DNA of 64,000 nucleotides from Rahnella aquatilis CIP 78.65 = ATCC 33071 (lineage in GTDB: Bacteria > Pseudomonadota > Gammaproteobacteria > Enterobacterales > Enterobacteriaceae): NCBI RefSeq assembly GCF_000241955.1, contig NC_016818.1, positions 4,340,001 through 4,404,000 of the forward strand, written 5' to 3'. The notes beneath the pieces are model-generated. The model ran no database searches and was not told where the DNA came from. It saw nothing but the letters and a program-made list of their open reading frames with translations. Positions 16,867-24,797 of this stretch are shown here, piece after piece. Made by a program: the position numbers and the translations under genes. Positions within the stretch are counted from its first letter, which is position 1; each line of letters starts with the position of its first letter.

Positions 16867-17069
16867 AAAAGGATTGGCATCAGGCTGACATCATCGCGGC
16901 AATTAAAAAGAAGGGTACAACCATGGCAGCCGTTTCGCGGCATGCAGGCTTAAGCTCTTCAACACTATCAAATGCATTAACCCGTAAATGGCCGAAAGGT
17001 GAACGTTTGATAGCAGAAGCCATCGGGGTGAAAGCAGAAGTGATCTGGCCAAGCCGGTATCTGACATAA
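16863..17069 (+). CDS. Ner/Nlp-like helix-turn-helix DNA-binding protein
   Basis: This 68-residue protein has the form of the phage Mu Ner / bacterial Nlp (SfsB) repressor family. It starts KKDWHQADIIAAIKKKG, carries a lambda-repressor-type HTH (MAAVSRHAGLSSSTLSNAL) and ends with the family motif KWPKGERLIAEAIG...PSRY. Ner proteins repress early phage promoters. The start at 16863 overlaps the stop of the previous gene. It ends 9 bases before the right inverted-repeat arm. It is probably an autoregulator of the cassette. Confidence 0.88.
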   Translation: MKKDWHQADIIAAIKKKGTTMAAVSRHAGLSSSTLSNALTRKWPKGERLIAEAIGVKAEVIWPSRYLT

Positions 17070-17077
17070 CAAACCGG

Positions 17078-17345
17078 TTTTGAATTTAAGATCCCACGGG
17101 CGATTCAGAAATCTTGCTGAGTGAGAGGTTGCAGACCTTAGGCTGCAATCCCGAAAGGAAGGCACCGCGCAGCGGCAAGATTTCCAGCCTGTCGCGGTGG
17201 TATCTGAAACATAGCCAGCGAGCGGAGCGCGCAGTTCAAGACGTGGAGATTCCAAAGAGGGCTCGTCTTAGCCCTCTTTGGTCGGTTTCGGCGCGAAAGA
17301 CCGAGTGATCACCGCGTTTGAAAAACCGAAATTTTCACCGCTTTC
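17078..17345 (-). repeat. Right arm of long inverted repeat with structured hairpins
   Basis: Read on the - strand this arm aligns with 15954-16264. It keeps the 12-bp hairpin (CCAAAGAGGGCT 17252-17263 / AGCCCTCTTTGG 17270-17281), the outer stem GCAAGATTTC / GAAATCTTGC (17175-17184 / 17108-17117) and the inner hairpin TTGCAG / CTGCAA (17129-17134 / 17143-17148). Compared with the left arm both halves of the inner stem have changed (TTCGAG to TTGCAG, CTCGAA to CTGCAA) with pairing retained, so the structure is under selection. The arm fills most of the gap between the cassette and cybC. Confidence 0.85.
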
Positions 17346-17381
17346 AGCATTGAGAATGCCTCTCAGACACCCGCCATCTGC

Positions 17382-17768
17382 TTACTTAAACTTCTTGTGG
17401 TTCTCATTCCTTGTCGCCTTAAACCCTTCAGCTTCTTTCTTCGCTTCATCAATCTTTCCGGCTTTCGCCAGTTCTGACGCCTTATCAATCTGCCCGATCA
17501 GCGTATCCAGCCCTTTGTGGAAATCCTGCATTTCAGGGCTGTCAGGCGCTTTACCTTTGAGTTTCGGTGGCGTGGCTTTTTTCGCGTCTTCGGCAGCCGC
17601 TTTCATGTTTGCCAGCCCCGTGGTCAGCTCAGTCTGATCGTTGGTTTTCAATACTTTGCCGTAGTTATCAGCAATGGTGTCCATGTCCGTTTCTAAATCC
17701 GCCGCCAGTGCTGCCGTGCTGCTGCCCAGCATGGCTATCACCGCTAACGCCATCAGTTGTTTACGCAT
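17382..17768 (-). CDS. cybC: Soluble cytochrome b562
   Basis: This 128-residue protein has a 22-residue signal peptide ending AALA, followed by a mature four-helix bundle of the usual 106 residues. The haem ligands are Met7 of the mature protein (ADLETDM) and the histidine near the C-terminus (RNENHKKFK). It is a periplasmic electron carrier of unclear physiological partner. It lies next to pmbA and yjgA, as in other enterobacteria. Confidence 0.95.
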   Translation of the reverse strand: MRKQLMALAVIAMLGSSTAALAADLETDMDTIADNYGKVLKTNDQTELTTGLANMKAAAEDAKKATPPKLKGKAPDSPEMQDFHKGLDTLIGQIDKASELAKAGKIDEAKKEAEGFKATRNENHKKFK

Positions 17769-17915
17769 GATCTTTCTCTCTATTGTTATTTGTTTATTAG
17801 ATAAAACGACATTGCTTGTAAGGCTTTATAAAAATAGGCTGAGAGAGAGGAAAACGGCATGAATTTTTTGTAAAGAATTAAAGCAGCGATCGGGCGACCA
17901 CTGCTTTAAGGAAGA

Positions 17916-19262
17916 TTATTCGCCAGCGATTTTCATTGCCGGTAACAGTACGGAACCGCACTGGATATTGCTGCGGGTTTCGATATCGCTGCCAATGGCC
18001 ACCATATTGCGCCACATGTCTTTCAGATTACCGGCAATGGTGATTTCGCTTACCGGATACTGAATTTCGCCATTCTCGACCCAGAAACCGGCCGCGCCAC
18101 GGGAGTAATCGCCGGTGACGCCGCTGACGCCCTGCCCCATCAGTTCGGTGACGACCAGGCCTTTGTCGAGTTTACGCAGCATTCCGGCGAAATCATCACC
18201 CTGACCGGCAATGCGCCAGTTGTGGATGCCGCCCGCGTGCCCGGTGGTTTGCAGGCCGAGTTTACGGGCGGAATAACAGGTCATCAGCCAGTTTTGCAGC
18301 ACGCCGTCTTTGACGATATCACGACGCTCGGTGCGCACACCTTCGCTGTCGAATGGCGTAGAAGCCAGTCCCTGCAGCAGGTGCGGATGTTCTTCAATGG
18401 TCAGCCAGTCCGGCAGAATTTGCTTGCCGAGGCTGTCGAGCAGGAAAGATGACTTACGGTAAATGCTGCCGCCGCTGATCGCGCCCACCAGATGCCCGAA
18501 CAGACCGGTCGCCACTTCGGAAGCAAACAATACCGGTGCCTGCATGGTGGGTAATTTTCGCGGAGCCAGACGTGACAAAGTACGGCGGGCGCACTCTGCG
18601 CCGACCCATTCAGGGTCTTTCAGATCACTCATTTTGCGGGCGATGGAATACGCATAGTCGCGCTCCATGTCGCCTTCGTGCTCAGCAATGACTGATGCAG
18701 AAATGGAATGGCGTGTTGAGCAATAGCTCTGCAACATGCCATGGCTGTTGCCGAAAACACGGATACCGTAATGGCTGTTGAAACTGCCGCCTTCGGTATT
18801 GGTAATACGTTTATCCGCCTGCAACGCCGCCTGTTCAGCACGGGCGGCCAGTTCAATACTGCGATCAGGATCCAGCTCTTCCGGATGGAATAAATCCAGA
18901 TCCGGCGCGTCAAACGCCAGCATCTCTTTGTCTGCCACACCCGCAAACGGATCCGGCGAGGTGTAACGGGCGATATCCAGCGCCGCCTGCACGGTGCGGG
19001 AGATAGCGTCCGGGCTTAAATCGGTAGAAGACGCGCTGCCTTTACGGTTCTGATAATAAACGGTAATACCCAGCGCGCCGTCGCTGTTGAATTCCACGTT
19101 TTCGACTTCGCCAAAACGGGTACTGACGCCGATACCGGTGGTTTTGCTGACCGCGACTTCCGCGGCATCTGAACCCGCTTTCGCCAGTTCCAGCGCCTGA
19201 GATACGGCCTGTTCCAGGGTTTTACGCTGCTGCGCAACTTGATTCACTACGTTCATCGGCAT
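17916..19262 (-). CDS. pmbA: Metalloprotease subunit TldE (PmbA)
   Basis: This 448-residue protein forms a heterodimer with TldD, encoded at 29172-30617. The complex degrades unfolded peptides and is known for maturing microcin B17 and degrading the antitoxin CcdA. TldE lacks the HExxxH zinc motif, as usual, and keeps [14 protein letters not shown] and [10 protein letters not shown] segments near the C-terminus. It is transcribed divergently from yjgA. Confidence 0.96.
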   Translation of the reverse strand: MPMNVVNQVAQQRKTLEQAVSQALELAKAGSDAAEVAVSKTTGIGVSTRFGEVENVEFNSDGALGITVYYQNRKGSASSTDLSPDAISRTVQAALDIARYTSPDPFAGVADKEMLAFDAPDLDLFHPEELDPDRSIELAARAEQAALQADKRITNTEGGSFNSHYGIRVFGNSHGMLQSYCSTRHSISASVIAEHEGDMERDYAYSIARKMSDLKDPEWVGAECARRTLSRLAPRKLPTMQAPVLFASEVATGLFGHLVGAISGGSIYRKSSFLLDSLGKQILPDWLTIEEHPHLLQGLASTPFDSEGVRTERRDIVKDGVLQNWLMTCYSARKLGLQTTGHAGGIHNWRIAGQGDDFAGMLRKLDKGLVVTELMGQGVSGVTGDYSRGAAGFWVENGEIQYPVSEITIAGNLKDMWRNMVAIGSDIETRSNIQCGSVLLPAMKIAGE

Positions 19263-19482
19263 GCCATCGCTTATGAGATTAAGGGTTTGTTCTACACAGG
19301 TATTCAGAAACTAATACCTTTGAGTCTAACAGAGACTCACCATAATTTCGCATTCACTCCGGCGTTGTTATGCCCAAAGTTGCAACAGAACATGGATGTA
19401 TGCGGCATAACCCTGCATAATGCCGCCGAAGCAATAAAGCACAATCAAACTGACAGGATTACCTCGTTAAGAGGAAGCGCCC

Positions 19483-20034
19483 ATGACAAAGAAAATTGAC
19501 GACTGGCACGACGACGTTCCCGACACTAACGAGAACGACGACGATGATGAAATCATCTGGGTCAGTAAAAGTGAAATCAAACGTGACGCCGAGGCGCTGA
19601 AAGATCTCGGTGCAGAAATGGTTGAGCTGGGTAAAAACTCGCTGGACAAACTGCCACTGGACGACGATCTGCGCGCAGCGATCGACTTAGCGCAGAAGAT
19701 CAAGAAAGAAGGCCGCCGCCGTCAGTTACAGCTGATCGGTAAAATGCTGCGTTCCCGCGATGTCGAACCGATCCAGACCGCGCTGGATAAGCTGAAAAAC
19801 CGCCATAACCAGCAGGTTTCGCTGTTCCATAAACTGGAAATGCTGCGTGACCGTCTGGTCGAAGAAGGTGATGATGCGATCCCGCCGGTACTGGAGTTAT
19901 ATCCGGAAGCTGACCGCCAGCAATTGCGCGCGCTGATCCGTAACGCACAGAAAGAGAAAGCCGCTAACAAGCCGCCGAAATCTTACCGCCAGATTTTCCA
20001 GTATCTGCGCGAACTGGCTGAAGGTCAGGACTAA
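19483..20034 (+). CDS. darP: 50S ribosome-associated protein DarP (YjgA)
   Basis: This 183-residue, highly charged protein begins with an acidic tail ([18 protein letters not shown]) and continues as helices of the DUF615 family. It associates with late 50S assembly intermediates. The start at 19483 is preceded by AAGAGGAAG. It is divergent from pmbA across 220 bases, a conserved pairing in enterobacteria. Confidence 0.95.
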   Translation: MTKKIDDWHDDVPDTNENDDDDEIIWVSKSEIKRDAEALKDLGAEMVELGKNSLDKLPLDDDLRAAIDLAQKIKKEGRRRQLQLIGKMLRSRDVEPIQTALDKLKNRHNQQVSLFHKLEMLRDRLVEEGDDAIPPVLELYPEADRQQLRALIRNAQKEKAANKPPKSYRQIFQYLRELAEGQD

Positions 20035-20041
20035 AAAAACA

Positions 20042-20082
20042 AAAACCCGCCTTTTTACTTAACAGAAAATGGCGGGTTTTTT
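20042..20082. terminator. Bidirectional terminator, darP / yhcO
   Basis: AAAACCCGCC (20042-20051) pairs with GGCGGGTTTT (20071-20080). There is a T-run on the + strand and an A-run upstream that gives a T-run on the - strand, so it can serve both convergent genes. Confidence 0.85.
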
Positions 20083-20086
20083 CTTT

Positions 20087-20386
20087 TTAGCTTTTGGCTT
20101 TTACCGCAGGTTTCTCCAGCTGATTCAGCCGCAGCTCGCCTTCCAGCTCTTCTTCCGCTTCTTCAAACAACAGAATCAGTGCACCGAAACGACGTTTACG
20201 GCTGGTATTCAGATTAATGAAATCTATCTCAACCGGCAGTGCTATCCCGCCCGTTACCTCATCCCAGAGTGCGTCCAGATTCGCGCCAAAGCTGTCGCTC
20301 AGTTTAAACTGACGGACAAACTCGCGGTAGAATGCGGGTAAATCCGGGATGTGATTAAAATCGAAGCTCACTTTATTCATCGACAT
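20087..20386 (-). CDS. yhcO: Barstar-like ribonuclease inhibitor (YhcO)
   Basis: This 99-residue acidic protein of the barstar family shows the SFDFNHIPDLPAFYREF start and the LDALWDEVTG segment that matches barstar's barnase-binding helix region. Its start overlaps the RNase stop by one base (TAATG), so inhibitor and enzyme are co-translated. In E. coli a yhcO gene stands near aaeB. Here a cognate RNase precedes it. It should protect the cytoplasm from any RNase that is not exported. Confidence 0.92.
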   Translation of the reverse strand: MSMNKVSFDFNHIPDLPAFYREFVRQFKLSDSFGANLDALWDEVTGGIALPVEIDFINLNTSRKRRFGALILLFEEAEEELEGELRLNQLEKPAVKAKS

Positions 20387-20835
20387 TACTCCACCCGAAC
20401 GAAGTTCTGATAATGGTCTTTACTGACATAAATCAGCCCGTCGCTGGCAAACAACACGCGGTCAGCACCGCGACGCCCGCAGCGATAGTTAATATCCGCT
20501 TCACGCCATACCCTTTTGTACGCCGAAGGCAAACGTCCTTCCCGGTTTGAGAAGCGATCACCACCGATGGCTTTGCCTGGCAATACATCACATAAATTCC
20601 CGGAACGTGCATCCCAGCCCGCTTCGCGCGCCTGTTTCTTGGTGAGGTAATTTTCAGGCAGTTTATGATTCTGGCGCAAATAGCCGATCACCGTTTGTTC
20701 ATCGGTGCCCGCAACTATTGTGCCCTGATTATATGTCGTTTTCGCGACACCCTGCCCCGCGACCCCGCACAGCCCGAAAATCACGGCGGCTGCCATCATC
20801 AGATTACGCGCACGCCGCCCGTTAAATGCCTTCAT
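20386..20835 (-). CDS. Secreted barnase-type ribonuclease
   Basis: This 149-residue protein has an N-terminal basic stretch and a hydrophobic signal segment (about residues 12-31, ending GVAKT), then a barnase/N1-T1 domain. The barnase catalytic residues can be matched one by one: K66 (K27 in barnase), E112 in READINY (E73), R122 (R83), R126 (R87) and H141 in DHYQ (H102). All are present, so an active endoribonuclease exported to the periplasm or outside is predicted. It forms a two-gene unit with the barstar-like yhcO. Confidence 0.92.
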   Translation of the reverse strand: MKAFNGRRARNLMMAAAVIFGLCGVAGQGVAKTTYNQGTIVAGTDEQTVIGYLRQNHKLPENYLTKKQAREAGWDARSGNLCDVLPGKAIGGDRFSNREGRLPSAYKRVWREADINYRCGRRGADRVLFASDGLIYVSKDHYQNFVRVE

Positions 20836-20913
20836 TGACGCCCTTTGTGTTTAGCCAGAATGAAACTGTTTCTGTTTTATTGTTTCTTAAAAAATAACGT
20901 CTGGAAAGCTGAC

Positions 20914-22374
20914 TTACAGATTCCCTAAATGCAGTGTTTTCACCTGCAAATATTCTTCCAGCCCCAGCACCGAACCTTCGCGCCCCAGGCCGGATTCTTT
21001 TACGCCGCCAAACGGCGCGGCTTCGTTGGAAATCGCACATTCGTTAATGCCGATCATCCCGCTTTCAATAGCATCCGCAACGCGGAAAATACGTTGCAAA
21101 TTCTGGCTGTAAAAATACGCCGCCAGGCCGAAAGGTGTGTCATTGGCGCGTTTAATCACTTCCTCTTCCGTTTTGAAACGGAAACAGGCCGCCAGCGGAC
21201 CGAAGGTTTCTTCATGCGCGACTTTCATGTCATCAGTGGCATCAATAATGACCGTCGGCTGGAAGAAGTTGCCGCCAAGTTTGTGGCGCTGGCCGCCCTC
21301 CATCAGGCGTCCGCCTTTCTCCAGCGCGTCCTTGACGTGCTCTTCGACTTTCTCCAGTCCTTTGATATCAATCAGCGGCCCGACAATCACGCCTTCGTCC
21401 ATGCCGTTGCCGACTTTCAGCTTGCGCACTTCTTCCACCAGCCGCGAGGTAAACGCCTCGTACACGCCGTCCTGCACATAAATGCGGTTGATGCACACAC
21501 AGACCTGACCGGTATTACGGAATTTACAGGTGATCGCGCCCTTCACGGCAGCCTCAATGTCGGCATCGTCAAACACGATGTACGGAGCATTGCCGCCGAG
21601 TTCCATCGATACTTTTTTCATGGTGTCGGCGCTGTTACGCACCAGCGTTTTGCCGATTTCCGTCGAGCCGGTAAAGGAGACTTTACGTACCGCATCGCTC
21701 GCCATAATCACTTCACTGATAGCCCCGGTGTCACCGGCCACGCCGTTGATCACGCCGTCCGGCACACCCGCATCCTGCGCCAGTTGCAACAAGGCAAACG
21801 CCGACAGCGGCGTGTTACTGGCCGGTTTAATCAGGCCGGTACAACCTGCCGCCAGCGCCGGTCCAAGTTTGCGGGTCAGCATCGCCAGCGGGAAATTCCA
21901 CGGCGTGATCGCCGCCACCACACCGACGGGTTCGCGGGTCGCCAGAATGCGTGAGCCGGATTTGGCCGGAGGAATGATTTCGCCGTTGGCGCGTTTGGCT
22001 TCTTCGCTAAACCATTGCAGGTAACTGGCGGCGTAATCGACTTCGCCCAGCGCCTCTTTCAGCGGCTTGCCCTGTTCGGCGACCATCAGTTCGCCGAGGA
22101 ATTGTTTGTTTTCCAGCATCAGCTCATACCAGCGATGCAGAATTTCAGAACGCGCTTTTGCCGTGGTTTTGCGCCATTCAGGGAACGCGTCACTGGCCGC
22201 CTTCACGGCAGCTTCCGTTTCTGCTTTACCGGCTTTTGCCACTTTAGCCACCACCTCGCCGGTGGCCGGATTCAGCACATCAAACGTTTCTCTGGCTTCG
22301 AGCCATTTACCCCCGGCAAAATAGCCGGTCCTGAACAAATGATGGGCGGAAAGTTTTTCAAGGTGGGCAGACAT
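20914..22374 (-). CDS. gabD: NAD(P)-dependent succinate-semialdehyde dehydrogenase family protein
   Basis: This 486-residue aldehyde dehydrogenase is close to E. coli GabD, which oxidises succinate semialdehyde to succinate in the GABA pathway. The glutamate motif (SMELGGNAPYIVFDDAD) and catalytic cysteine (TGQVCVCINRIYVQ) are present. ATG 22374 is used because AGGAGG lies 7 bases upstream. The frame runs open to 22482. No gabT is nearby. It is divergent from an amino-acid permease, so glutamate- or GABA-linked metabolism is plausible, but other aldehydes are possible substrates. Confidence 0.85.
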   Translation of the reverse strand: MSAHLEKLSAHHLFRTGYFAGGKWLEARETFDVLNPATGEVVAKVAKAGKAETEAAVKAASDAFPEWRKTTAKARSEILHRWYELMLENKQFLGELMVAEQGKPLKEALGEVDYAASYLQWFSEEAKRANGEIIPPAKSGSRILATREPVGVVAAITPWNFPLAMLTRKLGPALAAGCTGLIKPASNTPLSAFALLQLAQDAGVPDGVINGVAGDTGAISEVIMASDAVRKVSFTGSTEIGKTLVRNSADTMKKVSMELGGNAPYIVFDDADIEAAVKGAITCKFRNTGQVCVCINRIYVQDGVYEAFTSRLVEEVRKLKVGNGMDEGVIVGPLIDIKGLEKVEEHVKDALEKGGRLMEGGQRHKLGGNFFQPTVIIDATDDMKVAHEETFGPLAACFRFKTEEEVIKRANDTPFGLAAYFYSQNLQRIFRVADAIESGMIGINECAISNEAAPFGGVKESGLGREGSVLGLEEYLQVKTLHLGNL

Positions 22375-22649
22375 AAGGGATCCTCCTGATTTATGCCGTT
22401 CAACACGGGATATGGCAGTAAGTATAGACTCTAAAAAGGAAGGCGAAGGCACAGGGCATTTAGCGTTCTGTGCTTGTAACATTCAGTTACACCAGGCTTT
22501 TCTGCTGAGATTAGCCAAAACCTCCGCATAACCATGAGGCGTCAGCTGCACCCCGCAGGTGCATGGCGTGACCTTCCCGGTGTGTTTTTGCGCCATCAGA
22601 TAGCATGCAAACCATAAGCAGAGTGTGATTTCCGCCGTCAGGGACAGAA

Positions 22650-22665
22650 TGTGATGCAAATCACA
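22650..22665. promoter_or_regulatory. Candidate CRP site upstream of the APC permease
   Basis: TGTGATGCAAATCACA is a perfect TGTGA-N6-TCACA palindrome, the core of the CRP consensus. It lies 122 bases before the permease start, in the 413-base gap between the gabD-like gene and the permease. The rest of that gap has a GCACC/GGTGC hairpin (about 22538-22552) and no coding frame. Confidence 0.7.
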
Positions 22666-22669
22666 TGAC

Positions 22670-22686
22670 TGGCATGGTTCCTGCTC
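22670..22686 (+). promoter_or_regulatory. Possible sigma-54 promoter for the APC permease
   Basis: TGGCATGGTTCCTGCTC keeps GG (22671-22672) and GC (22683-22684) exactly 10 bases apart with a good -24 block, but the -12 block is CTGCT rather than TTGCA. It starts 4 bases after the CRP palindrome. It could be chance. Confidence 0.3.
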
Positions 22687-22787
22687 AATACCTTCCGACC
22701 GCGCAATTCCTGCGCCGGTGCAAATTCCCTTTTTGGCAGTGAAGGTTTCTGCCGTCTTCCCAACTCTTCAACCCTAAAGAGGATCCT

Positions 22788-24386
22788 ATGACTCAGGGGA
22801 CGTTGAAAAAGAAATTAGGACTGGTGGATCTGACATTACTTGGTGTCGGCTCCATGATCGGTTCAGGATGGCTTTATGCGGCACTGACCAGTTCCGGTTA
22901 TGCGGGCGGATTAACCGGCTGGGCATGGCTGCTCGGCGCAGTGATGGTGCTGCTGATTGGGCTGGTATTTGCCGAGCTTGCCGCCGCCATTCCGCGTGCC
23001 GGGGGTTTTGTCCGCTATCCGAATTACACGCACGGTAATGTGGTGGGTTTTGTTATCGGCGTGAGTTCGCTGCTGGCGTACACCAGTACTGCTGGCGTGG
23101 AAGTGGAAGCCGTGCGTCAGTATGCGATGTACTGGTGGCCCGCGCTGGGCCAGACCGACGGCAGCCCGACCGGCCTCGGCTTTGTGATGCAAATCGTTCT
23201 GCTGGTGGGTTTCTTCCTGCTGAACTACTGGAGCGTCAGTTTCTTCGGACGCATCAACACCATTATTACGACCTTCAAATTCATCGTCCCGCTGATGGTG
23301 ATTGTGACGCTGTTCGGCTATTTCCACGGCGGTAACCTGAGCGTACCGGGCACCGCACCGGGCGGCGTGCACGGTATCTTCTCGTCGCTGACCGGCGCTG
23401 GCATTGTGTTTGCGTATCTCGGTTTCCGTCAGGCGGTGGATTTCGCCAGCGAGGCGAAAAACCCGCAGCGCAATATCCCGATCGCCATCATGCTGGCCAT
23501 TGGCATCAGCTTCGTGATCTACATTCTGTTGCAGTTCGCCTTTATGGGCGCGGTGCCCGCCGACATCCTCAGCGCACATGGCTGGGTCGGGCTGAAAACG
23601 ATCTTCCAGTCGCCGTATGCCGATCTGGCGCGCAGTTTGGGCATTACGTGGCTGATTAACCTGATCCTGATCGACGCCGTCATTTCTCCGGCAGGGACCG
23701 GGAATATCTATCTCGCCGGGGCTTCCCGCGTGCTGTTTGCCTGGGCGAAGAACGGCCATCTGTTCTCAATTTTCGCGAAAGTCGATCCGAAATCCGGCGT
23801 ACCGCGCGGCGCACTCTGGCTGTCGCTGATTCTGGCCATTGCCTGGACGCTGCCGTCTGAATTTCAGGTCTGGGGCGGGCTGATCGGTGCCGTGACGTCC
23901 GCGACCGTGTTCACCTATATGCCCGGTCCGGTCAACGCCGGTGTTATGCGCTCACGGTTACCAAATCTGCCACGTCCGTTCCGGTTGCCGGTGTTTGGCC
24001 TGCTCAGCCCGCTGGCGTTTGTCGCCAGTACTCTGCTGATTTACTGGAGCGGCTGGTCGGTGAACGAATTGCTGATTCCGATCCTGGTCATTGCGTGGGT
24101 AGCGTACGTTTTGTTCGGCAAGAAAGATCAGCATTTCAAACGTGATGTGCAGAGCGCGTGGTGGCTGCTGGCTTATTACATCGCTATTTTCATTCTCTCT
24201 TACTTCGGCACCTACGGCGGAACGGGTGCGATTTCCAGCCCGCTGGACATGGTACTGGTCGTGGTCGTGACGCTGGTTTGCTATTACTGGGGTGTGGCTT
24301 CCGGGCATGAAAAACTGGAAATCCCGCAGGATGACGAGGAAGACGACACACCGGTCAGCCCGCGCCGCGAGACCCGTGTCGCATAG
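22788..24386 (+). CDS. APC-family amino acid permease (acidic amino acid/proton symporter-like)
   Basis: This 532-residue inner-membrane protein has about 12-14 hydrophobic segments and the APC-family N-terminal signature (LGVGSMIGSGWLY). A charged C-terminal tail (QDDEEDDTPVSP) is cytoplasmic. It resembles the aspartate:proton symporter subgroup (Bacillus YveA-like), so aspartate or glutamate uptake is the best guess. GAGGATCC precedes the ATG. It is divergent from the gabD-like gene and has a perfect CRP palindrome upstream. Confidence 0.85.
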   Translation: MTQGTLKKKLGLVDLTLLGVGSMIGSGWLYAALTSSGYAGGLTGWAWLLGAVMVLLIGLVFAELAAAIPRAGGFVRYPNYTHGNVVGFVIGVSSLLAYTSTAGVEVEAVRQYAMYWWPALGQTDGSPTGLGFVMQIVLLVGFFLLNYWSVSFFGRINTIITTFKFIVPLMVIVTLFGYFHGGNLSVPGTAPGGVHGIFSSLTGAGIVFAYLGFRQAVDFASEAKNPQRNIPIAIMLAIGISFVIYILLQFAFMGAVPADILSAHGWVGLKTIFQSPYADLARSLGITWLINLILIDAVISPAGTGNIYLAGASRVLFAWAKNGHLFSIFAKVDPKSGVPRGALWLSLILAIAWTLPSEFQVWGGLIGAVTSATVFTYMPGPVNAGVMRSRLPNLPRPFRLPVFGLLSPLAFVASTLLIYWSGWSVNELLIPILVIAWVAYVLFGKKDQHFKRDVQSAWWLLAYYIAIFILSYFGTYGGTGAISSPLDMVLVVVVTLVCYYWGVASGHEKLEIPQDDEEDDTPVSPRRETRVA

Positions 24387-24479
24387 TTGATGCAATAAAA
24401 TTGTCGTACGTTCACATCCCATTTCTTTGTCAGTAGACTGCGGGTTTTACTCCGCCATTCTCTGACAAAGGAACACGGT

Positions 24480-24790
24480 ATGTCGACGCGCGAAAAGATG
24501 AATAAGGGTGAGTTGTATACGGACATGGGCGAAGGATCGCCGGACATCCCATCGATCCTGACATCCGCATCACCGGACAGCAATTCTCGCTGCCGGTTGT
24601 CATTGAAGATAATGTCTGGCTGGGCACCGGCGTGATAGTCAATCCGGGTGTGACCATTGGGCGTAACAGCGTGATTGGGACTGGCAGTGTGGTGACCAAA
24701 TCCATTCCCCCGGATGTGGTCGCGGCAGGTGTACCCTGCCGCGTATTACGTCCGATCACCGCCAGCGACCGTGAGGCTTTCCTGAAATAG
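24480..24790 (+). pseudogene. maa: maa (maltose O-acetyltransferase) with a large internal deletion
   Basis: The first codons encode the family start (MSTREKMNKGELYTDMGEG). From about 24544 the sequence continues in another frame as HPIDPDIRITG...VTIGRNSVIGTGSVVTK...AAGVPCRVLR up to TAG at 24788. This is the C-terminal left-handed beta-helix of Maa. Compared with the roughly 183-residue E. coli protein, about 100 central codons and the frame are lost, including most of the acetyl-CoA/sugar-binding middle. The gene is therefore non-functional. Confidence 0.88.
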
Positions 24791-24797
24791 CCGCCGG

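Noticed and set aside
17278..17637. 119-codon + strand frame over cybC
   Set aside because: Antisense to cybC, which has signal peptide and haem ligands in place. The frame begins inside the right repeat arm.
20929..21954. 341-codon open frame on the + strand
   Set aside because: It is antisense to the gabD-like gene, whose motifs and ribosome-binding site are clear. The antisense product is His/Arg/Gln-rich and unlike any real protein.
22911..23759. 282-codon open frame on the - strand
   Set aside because: Antisense shadow of the APC permease; composition is that of a reversed membrane protein.
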